In this document: piece by piece, positions 32,636 to 42,544 of the stretch
Layout: the number at the start of each line of letters is the position of its first letter
Numbering within the stretch: the stretch's first letter is position 1
NCBI GenBank assembly: GCA_052390275.1
Contig: JBQTHD010000002.1
Location: 86,796-150,795 of the forward strand
Length of the DNA stretch: 64,000 nt
Reading direction: 5' to 3'
DNA from: JBQTHD01 sp052390275
Lineage (GTDB): Bacteria; Actinomycetota; Acidimicrobiia; Acidimicrobiales; AC-14
Program-made: the position numbers and the translations under genes
Notes under the pieces: model-generated
Database searches by the model: none
Seen by the model: the letters and a program-made list of their open reading frames with translations, nothing else
Told to the model about the DNA's origin: nothing

Positions 32636-33442
32636 TCAGGCTGCCCGGGCCGAGTCTGCCGTCAGCAGGGCCATAAGGCGTTCCTGGACGCGGCGGTAGG
32701 CGGGCTCGTCGACCATCCCGGCCCGATCCCGGGGCCGGTCCAGATCCACCGGGATTATCTCGGTTATGGAGGGGCCCGGCGGATTGGACATGACCACGAT
32801 TCGGTCGGCAAGAACGATGGCCTCGTCGATCCCGTGGGTGACCATCAACACCGTCTCGGTCTCGGACTCGTCCTGCCACAGGTCGATCAGTTGGAGCTGA
32901 AGCCGGGCCCGGGTGAGGGCGTCGAGTGCACCGAACGGTTCGTCCAGCAGCAGGATCCGGGGGCTGACGGCGAAGGCCCGGGCCACGGCGGTGCGCTGCT
33001 GCATCCCTCCGGAAACCTCCGCCGGCCGCTTGTTGCGGTGCTCCCAGAGGCCCACGGCGCTCAGGTATCGCTCCACGATCCCGTCGTTGGAGGCCACGGA
33101 GCGCTGCGGCCGGGCGGCCCGGGCGGCATGGCGAACGTTGTCCAGAATGCTCAAGCGGGGAAGCAGGGAGTAGTTCTGGAACACCATGGCCCGATCCGGG
33201 CCGGGGCCGGTCACCGCCACCCCGTCAACTCGGATTGATCCACTGGTGGGTTCGATCAGACCTCCCACGATGTTGAGCAGCGTGGATTTTCCGCAGCCGG
33301 AGTGACCGATGAAGGAGACGAACTCGCCGGCCTCCACGGTCAGATCCACCCCCCGCAGGACCTCCTGGGCCGAGGTCATCCGGCCCGAGGCCGACCGGGT
33401 GGGATGAAAGGTTTTGCGCAGCCCCCTGATCTCCAGGCTCAT
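32636..33442 (-). CDS. Nitrate/sulfonate-type ABC transporter ATP-binding protein
   Basis: A 268-residue ATPase of the NrtD/SsuB/TauB group. Walker A GHSGCGKST, signature VSGGMQQRTAVARAF, Walker B ILLLDEPFGALD and the His switch VTHGIDEA are all present. Its ATG overlaps the permease stop (ATGA), the pattern of the whole three-gene operon. The gene is convergent with the HemD-type regulator. The substrate is judged from the binding protein: nitrate or a related anion. Confidence 0.9.
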   Translation of the reverse strand: MSLEIRGLRKTFHPTRSASGRMTSAQEVLRGVDLTVEAGEFVSFIGHSGCGKSTLLNIVGGLIEPTSGSIRVDGVAVTGPGPDRAMVFQNYSLLPRLSILDNVRHAARAARPQRSVASNDGIVERYLSAVGLWEHRNKRPAEVSGGMQQRTAVARAFAVSPRILLLDEPFGALDALTRARLQLQLIDLWQDESETETVLMVTHGIDEAIVLADRIVVMSNPPGPSITEIIPVDLDRPRDRAGMVDEPAYRRVQERLMALLTADSARAA

Positions 33443-34449
33443 GCCGGCACCTCCTCCAGGGCGACCTTGCGCCCGATTCGCTGGAACAGACCGTCGAGTC
33501 CCACTCCCACGAGACCGATGAGGATGATGGCGGCGGTGACGGCGGGCAGGTCGGAACTGTTGTAGGACTCCCAGACGAACGAGCCCACTCCGGTGGCCCC
33601 CGAAGCCAGCATCTCCGCGGCCACGATCACCATCCAGGCAATCCCCATTGACAGACGGAGCCCGGTGACGATGGAGGGGAGCGTGTGGGGAACCATCACG
33701 TGTCGGATGTAGGCCATGCGGTTGAACTGGAAAACCCGGGCGACGTTTCGATGGTCGCGGGGCACCGAGGCCGCCCCGGCTGCGGTGTTGAGCACGGTGG
33801 GCCACAGGGCGGTGATGAAGATCACGAACACGGCCGCCTGCGGAGAGTTCTTGAACACCACCAGGCCTATGGGGAACCAGGCCAGGGGCGAGACCGGCCG
33901 CAGTATCTGCACCACCGGGTTGGCCGCCTTGGCAACCCGGCGGCACCCGCCGATCAGGAACCCCAGAGGGACCCCCACCGCGGTGGCCAGGGCGAAGCCC
34001 AGGAATACCCGCTGAAGGGAAAGGATCAGCAAAAGGCCTATGCCCTTGTCGTTGGGGCCGGCGTCGTAGAAGGGCCGAGTCAGGAGATCGACCAGCGACG
34101 CCAGGGCCTCGCCCGGGTTCGGAAGGTCCGGAGCAAACGGGGTCAGCGCCGACCAGACGGCCACGACCACCACCAGCCCCACGGTCGCCCACCCGGCGAC
34201 CGACGCCCGCCCAGTGATCCACACCCATCGAGCGGCCAGGACTCGAGGCCCTCTGGCGGCGACATTGGAGGGCTTACTCGCCGGATGATCGCCTGAGGCC
34301 GGGCTCGGAGCCTCGAGGTCCGTCGGCTCCGGCAGAGATGGCGACGGGGCAGGGCCAGGAGAAGGCGTAGGAGAAGGTGGAGGGACCGGGGAGCGAGAAG
34401 ATTCTTCGGGCAAGCGTAGGAGGGTCACGGCTGCTTCCTTCCTGGTCAT
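33439..34449 (-). CDS. Nitrate/sulfonate-type ABC transporter permease
   Basis: A 336-residue permease with about six helices and the coupling loop typical of NrtB/SsuC (DHRNVARVFQFNRMAYIRHVMVPHTLP), followed by GLRLSMGIAWMVIVAAEM. The N-terminal 65 residues are an additional Pro/Ser-rich cytoplasmic tail that family members normally lack. Its ATG overlaps the stop of the binding-protein gene as ATGA. Confidence 0.9.
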   Translation of the reverse strand: MTRKEAAVTLLRLPEESSRSPVPPPSPTPSPGPAPSPSLPEPTDLEAPSPASGDHPASKPSNVAARGPRVLAARWVWITGRASVAGWATVGLVVVVAVWSALTPFAPDLPNPGEALASLVDLLTRPFYDAGPNDKGIGLLLILSLQRVFLGFALATAVGVPLGFLIGGCRRVAKAANPVVQILRPVSPLAWFPIGLVVFKNSPQAAVFVIFITALWPTVLNTAAGAASVPRDHRNVARVFQFNRMAYIRHVMVPHTLPSIVTGLRLSMGIAWMVIVAAEMLASGATGVGSFVWESYNSSDLPAVTAAIILIGLVGVGLDGLFQRIGRKVALEEVPA

Positions 34450-35687
34450 GGGCGGGCGGCTTCGTCCTGGGGTTTGGCCGGGTCGAACACGACCGAATCG
34501 AGCTTCACGTCGAAGGGAGCCATGTCGTCGTCCGGCACGGTCACCCCCTCGGCTGCCGCCACCTCCTCGTAGAGGTCCCTGAGGATCAGAGAGTCCGCCA
34601 ACTGTGCGTAGGGGGGGTCATCGGCCAGCAGGCCGAGGCGGCGATACTGGGCCATGAACCACAAAGCATGGGCCCGACGGGGGGCGTTGACGGCCCCGGC
34701 CCGGGAGAAGCGCATGTAGTCGTCCTCGTAGGTCCGCTCGCCCAGGCCGGCGCCCAGGCTGTACCGCCCGACCAGGCGCCCTTCGATGTCGGCCGCCGGC
34801 GCGTTGACGAAGGCCTGGCCGCCGATGACCTTGGCCGCCTCGGCGACGTTCGCCTTGTCGTCCAGCCAGGCGCTGGCCTTGAGGATGGCGCCCATCACGT
34901 CGGAAAGGACGTCGGTGCGTTCGGAGGCGAACCTCTGGTTGACCACCAGCGCCTTCTCCGGATGGTGCTTCCAGATGTCCTGGGTGTTGAGGTGGGTGAA
35001 CCCGATGTCGGTGTCGGCGGCCACCGCCCCCCAGGGCTCACCCACACAGAAGCCATCCATGGCGTTGACCTTCATGTTGGCCACCATCTGGGCGGGGGGG
35101 ATGGTGATGATCTTCAGGGCCTTCTCGTCCACGCCGGCCGCTTTGAGCCAATAGCGCAACCACAGATCGTGGGTACCGCCGGGAAAGGTCATTGCCAAAG
35201 TGGGCGCCTTGGACGTGAGGGCCGCCTTGGCCTTGGGCAGATCGCCGTATCCCACGCCGGCGAACTCCTTGGCCAGGGTGATGGCCTGGCCGTTGTTGTT
35301 GAGCATCATGGCCACCCGAAGGTCGCTCGACCCCGAACCACCGATGCCGGTGGCCACCGAGAAGGGCATGCCGAACAGGCAGTGGGCCCCGTCGATCTCG
35401 CCGTTGAGCAGGTTGTCCCGGGTGGCGGCCCAGTTGGCCTGCTTCTCGACCGAGACCTGGAGGTCGCGCTCGGCGAAGTAGCCAAGTTCGGAAGCCATCA
35501 CCACCGATGCGCAGTCGGTCAGTGCGATGAATCCCAGCCGCACCGACCGGGATCCGCCGCCGCCCCCTCCACCGGAACCGGATCCGGAGTCCTGGGTTCC
35601 GCCGGCCCCGCAGGCGGACAGGATCCCTCCCAGCATGGGGGCAGCGAGGGCGCCCCCGGCCACCTTCAAAAATGAGCGTCTATCCAC
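34446..35687 (-). CDS. Nitrate-type ABC transporter substrate-binding lipoprotein
   Basis: A 413-residue binding protein of the NrtA/CmpA family. The leader has a twin-arginine start (DRRSFLKVAGG) and a lipobox LSAC, followed by a Ser/Gly-rich tether. Domain segments include VRLGFIALTDCASVVMASEL, WAATRDNLLNGEIDGAHCL, and MKVNAMDGFCVGEPWGAVA, which is the anion-pocket strand of NrtA. Nitrate is the likely ligand; bicarbonate or nitrite are possible. It heads the nrt-like operon. GTG 35687 is the only sensible start because it puts the twin-Arg motif at residue 3. Confidence 0.9.
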   Translation of the reverse strand: MDRRSFLKVAGGALAAPMLGGILSACGAGGTQDSGSGSGGGGGGGSRSVRLGFIALTDCASVVMASELGYFAERDLQVSVEKQANWAATRDNLLNGEIDGAHCLFGMPFSVATGIGGSGSSDLRVAMMLNNNGQAITLAKEFAGVGYGDLPKAKAALTSKAPTLAMTFPGGTHDLWLRYWLKAAGVDEKALKIITIPPAQMVANMKVNAMDGFCVGEPWGAVAADTDIGFTHLNTQDIWKHHPEKALVVNQRFASERTDVLSDVMGAILKASAWLDDKANVAEAAKVIGGQAFVNAPAADIEGRLVGRYSLGAGLGERTYEDDYMRFSRAGAVNAPRRAHALWFMAQYRRLGLLADDPPYAQLADSLILRDLYEEVAAAEGVTVPDDDMAPFDVKLDSVVFDPAKPQDEAARP

Positions 35688-35755
35688 GAACTGAACCTAA
35701 GAAGGTCGGCTACGTCCTCCGGTTTCGCCGGTGTGAAGCCGCCATGAACGCGATC

Positions 35756-37357
35756 TCACAGGGTCGACCCCGCCGCCGTGACGAAGTGGTCCATGGCGCT
35801 ACGACCCGCCTCCCGGCCCTGGCGGATGCAGGCCGCGATGCCCAACCCCCGGTAGGAGCAGCCGGCCAACCAGACACCGGGGAGTGCTCGGCCGAGATCG
35901 GCCTGCGCCCGGTCGACCAGTTGGGAATGCCCGGATCGGTACTGGGGAAAGGCCTGATTCCACCGGGTCACCTCGGTCGTCACCGGCGTCCCGCTGATTC
36001 CGAGAGCCCGGGCCAACTCCCGGTGAACGCGACCGGTGAGTTCATCCGGCGTCATCTCCAGATGACGAACGTCACCTGCCCGGCCGCACGATGCCCGCAG
36101 GAGAATATGCCCGGAACGCCGTAACTCGGGCCACTTGCTGGTCATCCAGGTGCACGCGGTGACCAGCCGGCCATCCACCCGGGGCACCAGGAACCCGGCA
36201 CCGTTGAGGTAGCCGGAAAGTTGGTCGGGCCGGTAGGCCAGCGTCACCACCGATACCGATGCATGGTCGATGCTCGCCAGCGCCTGGCTGACCCGAGGGG
36301 CGGACGCGGCCAGCACCGGGTGGCCCTGATGGGCGGGGATGGCCAGGACGACCGCCTCGGCCTCCAGCACGCCCCCGTCCGTCAGGCGAACAGCCAGCGG
36401 AGCACGCTCGCCAAGCTCCACGGCCACCACTTCGGCACCCGTGGCGATCGAGACTCCCGCCTGGGCAAGTTGTTCGGCCAGGGTCAGGGGCAGGGACTCG
36501 AGCCCTCCGGCCAGCCCCATGAACACCGGAAGGGTTCCTGATCTGGCCGCAGGATCCGGGGCCGCCGGCGGGCCTTGCCGCAGGGCCAGCAGCAGGCTGC
36601 GGCCCCGGGCGGCGGCCTGGGCCAGGGGGGGAGCGGTGGCAGCCAAGCTGAGTTCTGTGGCCAGCCCGGCGTTGATGCCGCCCACCAAGGGTTCAACCAG
36701 GCGGTCCAGGATCTCTGGACCCATCCTCGAGCCCACCACCTGGGCGATGGTGGGATCCGCCGGGTAGTGGCTGGGGCCGAGGACCAGATCACCCAGGCCC
36801 CGCACCATCCCCCATCTCGAGACCAGACGGCTGCGGGCCAGGGATCGAAGTCCCAGGGGCAGGCCCATTACATGAGGCTCTGGGAGGCGGGTCAACAGGC
36901 CCCGACTCCAGATCCAGGCCCGCCCGTTGGCCGGGGCCACGAGGTTCGCGCCGAGACCCAGTTCCTCACACAGCGCCACCGCGTCGGGCTGGCGGGCCAG
37001 GAAGGTGTCCGGGCCGCACTCGACCCTCACCCTTCTGCGGGGCGATGGGGTGTGGCCCGAAATGAGATGGTCCGCGGTGGTGCTGCCAGAGGTCGCATTG
37101 GCGGGGGTGAGAGTCGCGGGGGTGAGAGTGGCGGCGGTGAGATCGGCGGGGGTGAGATCGGCAGAGGTCGAACCGCCCAGATCGAGGTGGCCCGTGAGGA
37201 TTTTTCCTCCGGTGCGCACGTCTGCCTCCAGAACTGTCACCTCCGCCCGATGCCTCAGTTCCCAGGCCGCAGCCAGGCCGGTGATCCCTCCACCCACGAT
37301 GACCACCCGAGGCCGAAGACCGGGGTGAGTCGGCCCGGGGATCTCAGCCGGGGCCAT
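35756..37357 (-). CDS. hemG: Coproporphyrinogen III oxidase (oxygen-dependent HemY/CgoX type)
   Basis: About 533 residues. The FAD fold is at the N terminus (VVIVGGGITGLAAAWELRHR with Glu in TVLEADVRTGG), then VECGPDTFLARQPDAVALCEELGL, and the C-terminal WNQAFPQYRSGHSQLV and GVWLAGCSYRGLGIAACIRQG blocks are those of HemY. In Gram-positive bacteria this enzyme oxidises coproporphyrinogen to coproporphyrin. After Gly-Gly in HLDLGG there is an insertion of about 30 residues built from Ala-Thr/Asp-Leu-Thr-Pro units. The start could be ATG 37357 or 37390; 37357 overlaps hemH by 14 bases. It ends the hemE-hemH-hemG operon. Confidence 0.93.
   Translation of the reverse strand: MAPAEIPGPTHPGLRPRVVIVGGGITGLAAAWELRHRAEVTVLEADVRTGGKILTGHLDLGGSTSADLTPADLTAATLTPATLTPANATSGSTTADHLISGHTPSPRRRVRVECGPDTFLARQPDAVALCEELGLGANLVAPANGRAWIWSRGLLTRLPEPHVMGLPLGLRSLARSRLVSRWGMVRGLGDLVLGPSHYPADPTIAQVVGSRMGPEILDRLVEPLVGGINAGLATELSLAATAPPLAQAAARGRSLLLALRQGPPAAPDPAARSGTLPVFMGLAGGLESLPLTLAEQLAQAGVSIATGAEVVAVELGERAPLAVRLTDGGVLEAEAVVLAIPAHQGHPVLAASAPRVSQALASIDHASVSVVTLAYRPDQLSGYLNGAGFLVPRVDGRLVTACTWMTSKWPELRRSGHILLRASCGRAGDVRHLEMTPDELTGRVHRELARALGISGTPVTTEVTRWNQAFPQYRSGHSQLVDRAQADLGRALPGVWLAGCSYRGLGIAACIRQGREAGRSAMDHFVTAAGSTL
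37101..37160. repeat. Four tandem 15-base units in hemG
   Basis: GCGGGGGTGAGAGTC and variants are repeated at 37101, 37116, 37131 and 37146, with decayed copies on both sides. In the minus frame they encode x-Leu-Thr-Pro-Ala pentapeptides. Confidence 0.88.
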
Positions 37358-38372
37358 CGGGCCGATCGGAATCCGCCCCGCCACCGGCATCAGGACCCCC
37401 GGCCCGGGCATCAACGTGAACTGACGACCATCTGGCCTCGGCGATTCGGGCCAGGGCCTGGGCCACCGACGGATGATCGTTGATGGACTGGGTCCGGGTG
37501 AAGGCCAGGCCCAGATGCTGCGCAGCAGCGCTGGCCTCGATGTCCAGGTCGTAGAGCACCTCCAGGTGGTCGGAGGTGAAACCGGCCGGGCACACCACCA
37601 CACTGGCGATGCCCTCGCCGGCCAGTTCTGGCAGAACGGCCAGGATGTCGGGGCCGAGCCAGGTCTGCGTCGTTCGCCCGGCACTCTGCCAGGCGAGGGA
37701 CCAGTCCCCGGGGCAAAGGCCGGCCCGTCGAGCCACCGCTTCGGCCGTCGTGCGCAACTGGTCGGGATAGGGGTCGCCCATATCGGTGATCCGGCTGGGG
37801 AGACTGTGGGCGGTGAAAACCACCCGGGTGGGCGTGGCGTCGGCCACCGCGGCCCGGGCACGGGTCACGAAACTCCCCAGCAGGTTCAGGTACGCGCTCT
37901 GGGTGTGCCAGGAATCAACCATGGCCAACTCGATTCCGCTCGCCTCGGCCGCTGCCCGGGCCCGTTTGGTGTACTCACCCACCGACAAGGCGGAGTAGTG
38001 GGGGGCCAGAACCAGGCCGACGGCCCGCCTCACTCCGGCGTGGGCCAAGGCGGACACGGCATCCTCGATGAACGGGCCCACGTGCTTGTTTCCGATTCTG
38101 ATCACCCAGTCGTGGGACAGGAAGGCCGCGATGGCCCGGACCTGGGCGGCGGTTCGCTGAGCCAGGGGGGACAGGCCCCCGATGGCCCGGTACCGGCGGT
38201 TGAGGTCGGCCAACTGATCGGGCGTGGGGGGCAGGCCTCGCCGAATGTGGGTGTAGTACGCCTCCACCTGTCCGGCCTCCGCCGGGCTGCCGTAGGCCAT
38301 GACCAAAAGCCCCGGAGGCCCGGCTTCAGCCACCTCGCCGCGCCCAGCAACCATCGCCCGGTCAGTGGGCAT
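37344..38372 (-). CDS. hemH: Coproporphyrin III ferrochelatase
   Basis: About 342 residues. Segments LLVMAYGSPAEAGQVEAYYTH, VLAPHYSALSVGEYTKRA (with the conserved His) and TRVVFTAHSLPSRI (second His) mark the family, and SWHTQSAYLNLL and VVVCPAGFTSDHLEVLYDLD are the late conserved parts. The enzyme inserts iron into coproporphyrin III in actinobacteria and Firmicutes. The Fe-S-binding Cys set of some actinobacterial enzymes is not evident. ATG 38372 overlaps hemE by 11 bases; ATG 38354 is an alternative without overlap. The decarboxylase HemQ/ChdC that finishes the path is not in the window. Confidence 0.93.
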   Translation of the reverse strand: MPTDRAMVAGRGEVAEAGPPGLLVMAYGSPAEAGQVEAYYTHIRRGLPPTPDQLADLNRRYRAIGGLSPLAQRTAAQVRAIAAFLSHDWVIRIGNKHVGPFIEDAVSALAHAGVRRAVGLVLAPHYSALSVGEYTKRARAAAEASGIELAMVDSWHTQSAYLNLLGSFVTRARAAVADATPTRVVFTAHSLPSRITDMGDPYPDQLRTTAEAVARRAGLCPGDWSLAWQSAGRTTQTWLGPDILAVLPELAGEGIASVVVCPAGFTSDHLEVLYDLDIEASAAAQHLGLAFTRTQSINDHPSVAQALARIAEARWSSVHVDARAGGPDAGGGADSDRPDGPG

Positions 38373-39468
38373 GAACCCGTTCGACCACCGCGGCCAGGAT
38401 TCCCGGATCCGTCTGGGGAAGCACACCCCAGCCCAGGTTGAACACGTGCCCCGGCTTGCCCTGGTTGACGAGAAGAATCTCATCAACCTGGGTTGCCGTT
38501 ACCGACCAGGGGGCGAGGCACGCCGCCGGGTCCAGGTTTCCCTGCACGGCCTTGCCCGGGCCCACCCGTCGACGGGCCTCGTCCAGGGGCACCCGCCAGT
38601 CCACGCCCACCACGTCGGCGCCGGCCTCGGCAAACAGGGAAAGAAGTTCCCCGGTCCCAACCCCGAAATGGATCCGAGGCACTCCCAGGTCCTCCAAGCC
38701 TGCGAAGATTCGCTGGCTGGCGGGCAGGACGAACCGCCGGTAGTCAGCCGGGCTGAGCGCCCCGGCCCAGGAGTCGAAAAGCTGGACGGCCGACGCCCCG
38801 GCTTTCACCTGTGCCCGCAGGGAGGCCAGCACCAAGCCGCCCAGCCGGGCAAGGAGGTCGTCCCAGAGTTCGGGTTCGGCGTGCATCATGGCCTTGGTTC
38901 GGGCATGGTCCCGGGAGGGTCCGCCCTCGACCAGGTAGCTGGCCAGCGTGAAGGGGGCACCGGCGAAGCCAATGACCGGCACCTTGGCCTCGGCCGCCAC
39001 CAGGGCCACGGTGGCCAGCACCGAGGCCATGTCCGCCTCCGGTTCGAGGGGACGAAGCCGGGCCAGATCTTCCCGGCTCCGGAAGGGCTCTGCCACCACC
39101 GGGCCCGGGGCCAGGTCGATTTCAACCCCGACAGCGGTCAAGGGGACGACGATGTCGGAGAAAAGAATGGCGGCGTCGACCCCCAGGCGGTTCACAGGCT
39201 GGAGGGTGACCTCGGCGGCGAGATCGGGGGACCCGATGATGTCGAACATGCCGTAGCGCTGGCGGATGGCCCGGTACTCGGGCAGGGACCGCCCCGCCTG
39301 GCGCATGAACCACACCGGGGTCCGCTCCACCGGCCGACTCCAGCAGGCATCGATGAACGTCGTGTCAATCGAGACGGGATCGGGTCCTGCCGTATTGGGC
39401 GAGGCCGTATCGGGCGAGGCCGTATCGGGTGCTGCCGATCCGGGACCGACCGCCGGGGTCTCAGGCAT
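38362..39468 (-). CDS. hemE: Uroporphyrinogen decarboxylase
   Basis: A 368-residue enzyme that decarboxylates uroporphyrinogen III to coproporphyrinogen III. The invariant RTPVWFMRQAGRSLPEYR motif is near residue 50; ILFSDIVVPL, GFAGAPFTLASYLVEGG, LFDSWAGALSP and QGNLDPA follow. The first 30 residues are extra and consist of the repeat Ala/Ser-Pro-Asp-Thr-Ala from 15-base units. ATG 39468 is the start that includes this extra head. It is the first gene of the hem operon and diverges from vapB 87 bases away. Confidence 0.95.
   Translation of the reverse strand: MPETPAVGPGSAAPDTASPDTASPNTAGPDPVSIDTTFIDACWSRPVERTPVWFMRQAGRSLPEYRAIRQRYGMFDIIGSPDLAAEVTLQPVNRLGVDAAILFSDIVVPLTAVGVEIDLAPGPVVAEPFRSREDLARLRPLEPEADMASVLATVALVAAEAKVPVIGFAGAPFTLASYLVEGGPSRDHARTKAMMHAEPELWDDLLARLGGLVLASLRAQVKAGASAVQLFDSWAGALSPADYRRFVLPASQRIFAGLEDLGVPRIHFGVGTGELLSLFAEAGADVVGVDWRVPLDEARRRVGPGKAVQGNLDPAACLAPWSVTATQVDEILLVNQGKPGHVFNLGWGVLPQTDPGILAAVVERVHAH
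39389..39448. repeat. 15-base repeats at the 5' end of hemE
   Basis: GCCGTATCGGGCGAG units start at 39389, 39404 and 39419, with a decayed fourth at 39434. They encode the Pro-Asp-Thr-Ala-Ser head of HemE on the minus strand. Confidence 0.88.
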
Positions 39469-39543
39469 GGCCGGCGACCTTACCGGCGCCGGCCCTCGCA
39501 GCAGATTCCAGCCGAACGCCCGACAGGCGTACCACCGCAGGTA

Positions 39544-39553
39544 CCATATATGG
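39544..39553. promoter_or_regulatory. Palindrome CCATATATGG directly before vapB
   Basis: A perfect 10-base AT-rich palindrome, exceptional in this GC-rich sequence, ends one base before the vapB ATG. VapBC complexes repress their own promoter through such palindromes. The message may be leaderless, since no ribosome site precedes the ATG. Confidence 0.4.
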
Positions 39554-39554
39554 C

Positions 39555-39764
39555 ATGAGCACGAAAACGACCGTGTACCTGCCGGACGACTTGAAGGCCG
39601 GGGTGGAGCGGGAGGCATTGCGGCTGGGGATCTCCGAGGCCGAAGTGATCCGTCAAGCCATCGCCGGTGCGTTGGCCAGGCCCAGACCCCGGCCGGGAAT
39701 CCTGGACGGGGAGCCCATGGCGCAACGGGTGGACGAACTGCTGATCGGGTTCGGCCAGCGGTGA
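39555..39764 (+). CDS. VapB-type antitoxin (ribbon-helix-helix)
   Basis: A 69-residue antitoxin. KTTVYLPDDLKAGVEREA is the DNA-binding ribbon-helix, and the helix ISEAEVIRQAIAGAL follows; the C-terminal MAQRVDELLIGFG would wrap the toxin. The ATG lies right after an AT-rich palindrome. The stop overlaps the toxin start (GTGA), which fixes the pair as one operon. Confidence 0.9.
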   Translation: MSTKTTVYLPDDLKAGVEREALRLGISEAEVIRQAIAGALARPRPRPGILDGEPMAQRVDELLIGFGQR

Positions 39765-40171
39765 TCGTGGCCGACACCAGTGGGCTTCTGACCTTTTTCA
39801 ACCGGCGGGAGCCACGCCACAGCGATGTACGCCGGGTGGTGGAGGGTGGGGACGACGTCCTGGTGATATCGCCTTATGTGATCGCCGAACTGGACTACCT
39901 CGTGGCCACCCGGCTGGGCGTCGATGCAGAGGCGCAGGTCCTGACCGAGTTGTCGGCCGGCGCCTACCACCTGGCTCCCTTCGGCCCCGACGATCTGCGA
40001 TCGGCGGTGTCGGTGATCGAGCGCTACGAGGATCAACAGATCGGGCTGGCAGACGCCTCCCTGGTGGTCCTGGCGTCCCGGCACCGGACAAGGTCCGTCC
40101 TCACCCTCGACCATCGTCACTTCGCCGTGCTGCGGGGCCTGGACGACCGCCCGTTTCAACTTCTGCCCTGA
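39761..40171 (+). CDS. VapC-type PIN-domain ribonuclease toxin
   Basis: A 136-residue PIN protein. The acidic residues of the active site are visible: Asp in VADTSGLL, Glu in VIAELDYL, Asp in GLADASLVVLA and Asp in VLTLDHRHFAVL. Members cut tRNA or rRNA when not bound by VapB. The GTG start overlaps the antitoxin stop. Length and all four acidic positions are normal, so it is likely functional. Confidence 0.92.
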   Translation: MIVADTSGLLTFFNRREPRHSDVRRVVEGGDDVLVISPYVIAELDYLVATRLGVDAEAQVLTELSAGAYHLAPFGPDDLRSAVSVIERYEDQQIGLADASLVVLASRHRTRSVLTLDHRHFAVLRGLDDRPFQLLP

Positions 40172-40507
40172 GAGTTGGCGGAGCACTGTTCGTTCCAGTC
40201 CGTAGCTGCGAACGTCGGAATGAGCGGTCACGACCTAAAATGAATGCTTGCGGCGCCCCCTTGTGCGCCGCTCACCAGCATCGAATTGGCGGTTGCAGCC
40301 CAGGACGCTCATTTGCGCACCAAGAGCTGGGGAATATTGCGTGGTTTCCACTTGGGTCGTACGGGAGCATTTGGCGAAGCATCCTGTCGCCGTACCCGCC
40401 CACACCCCGCTGGAGGCTAGCATTCCGACGCCTCTTGGAACCTCGGAGGTATCATCCACAGGTGGCCGACACCGCCTGATTTACCACTATCAGGAGTGCG
40501 CCGCAGG
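40172..40507. other. Gap of 336 bases before moxR with one hairpin
   Basis: GCGGCGC (40250-40256) pairs with GCGCCGC (40265-40271) around an eight-base loop about 80 bases after vapC, possibly a terminator. Short frames exist (for example from 40240 and 40248) but have neither good start signals nor recognisable products. The moxR promoter should lie in the right half. Confidence 0.45.
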
Positions 40508-41569
<1,062 letters not shown>

Positions 41570-41573
41570 GACG

Positions 41574-42464
41574 GTGCCTGCCGGCTCCGCAGCGGCCATC
41601 TTGGCCCCGGCCGAGATGGGGCTGCTGAGGCGGCTCGACCTCACTCACAGCCGTCCGGCCCAGGGGCTCTATCCCGGCCAGCACCGGTCGTCGCGCTCAG
41701 CCCGTTCCCCCGAGCTGGCCGACTTTCGGCCCTACGCCCCCGGCGACGACATCCGCCAGATCGACTGGCGGGCCTACGCCCGTCTCGAGCGCCTGGTGCT
41801 GCGCCTCTACGTGGCCGAGGAGGAAGCGGCTCTCAACGTGGTGGTCGATGCCAGCGAGTCGATGACTCTGGGCGTTCCACCGAAGTGGGAGGCCGTTCGG
41901 CGCCTGGCCGCCGCCATCGCCCTGCTGGGCCTCAAGGGCATGGACCGGGTAGCCGTCGGCACCTTCGGTGGCGAGGATGGCGGGCAGTCGACGCCACACG
42001 TTCGTCTCAGCGGCGGCGCGACCCGGTTGTTTGGCTTCCTGAACCAGGTTCGCACGGGAGGCGTCGCCGGCCCGGACGACCTCACCAAACTTCGCTGGTT
42101 GCGCCCTGGCCTTACCGTCGTGATTTCGGACTTCATGGGAGACCAGACCTGGGGTCCGGCGCTGGTAGCGCTCGGACGCGCCCGCCAGGACCTGGTCCTG
42201 TGGCAGGTGCTGAGCCCGGAGGAGGAGCACCCGAAGCTGAGGGGCGATCTACGCCTGGTCGAGGTGGAGACCGGTAGGGCTCGAGAGATCACGGTCACCC
42301 CGCGGGTGGTTCAGGAATACCTTCGCAATCTGGCCGAGTACCGCAAGGGGTTGAGACGCCAGGCCGCCGCCGCTGGCGGCCGTTTTCTCAATATCACCAG
42401 CCAGAACAACCTATCGGAGGTTGTTCATGCTGCTCTGCGGGCGGGTGTGATCCGACGGCAGTAG
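41574..42464 (+). CDS. DUF58 (VWA-like) protein of the MoxR operon
   Basis: A 296-residue protein. The DUF58 signature ELADFRPYAPGDDIRQIDWR is near residue 55, and VVVDASESM with DASES is a metal-site-like VWA motif. The GTG start sits four bases after moxR. In most operons, further VWA and membrane genes (BatA-like) and transglutaminase genes follow; here the next gene is on the other strand, so only the two-gene core is present. It is soluble as read, with no clear membrane segment. Confidence 0.9.
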   Translation: MPAGSAAAILAPAEMGLLRRLDLTHSRPAQGLYPGQHRSSRSARSPELADFRPYAPGDDIRQIDWRAYARLERLVLRLYVAEEEAALNVVVDASESMTLGVPPKWEAVRRLAAAIALLGLKGMDRVAVGTFGGEDGGQSTPHVRLSGGATRLFGFLNQVRTGGVAGPDDLTKLRWLRPGLTVVISDFMGDQTWGPALVALGRARQDLVLWQVLSPEEEHPKLRGDLRLVEVETGRAREITVTPRVVQEYLRNLAEYRKGLRRQAAAAGGRFLNITSQNNLSEVVHAALRAGVIRRQ

Positions 42465-42544
42465 CTGGATAAAGACATCCCGTGATCGAAGCCCTGCGTG
42501 TCCGTTCCGGTACGAAGTTGCAGCCCGGGTTTCGCACATAAGGC

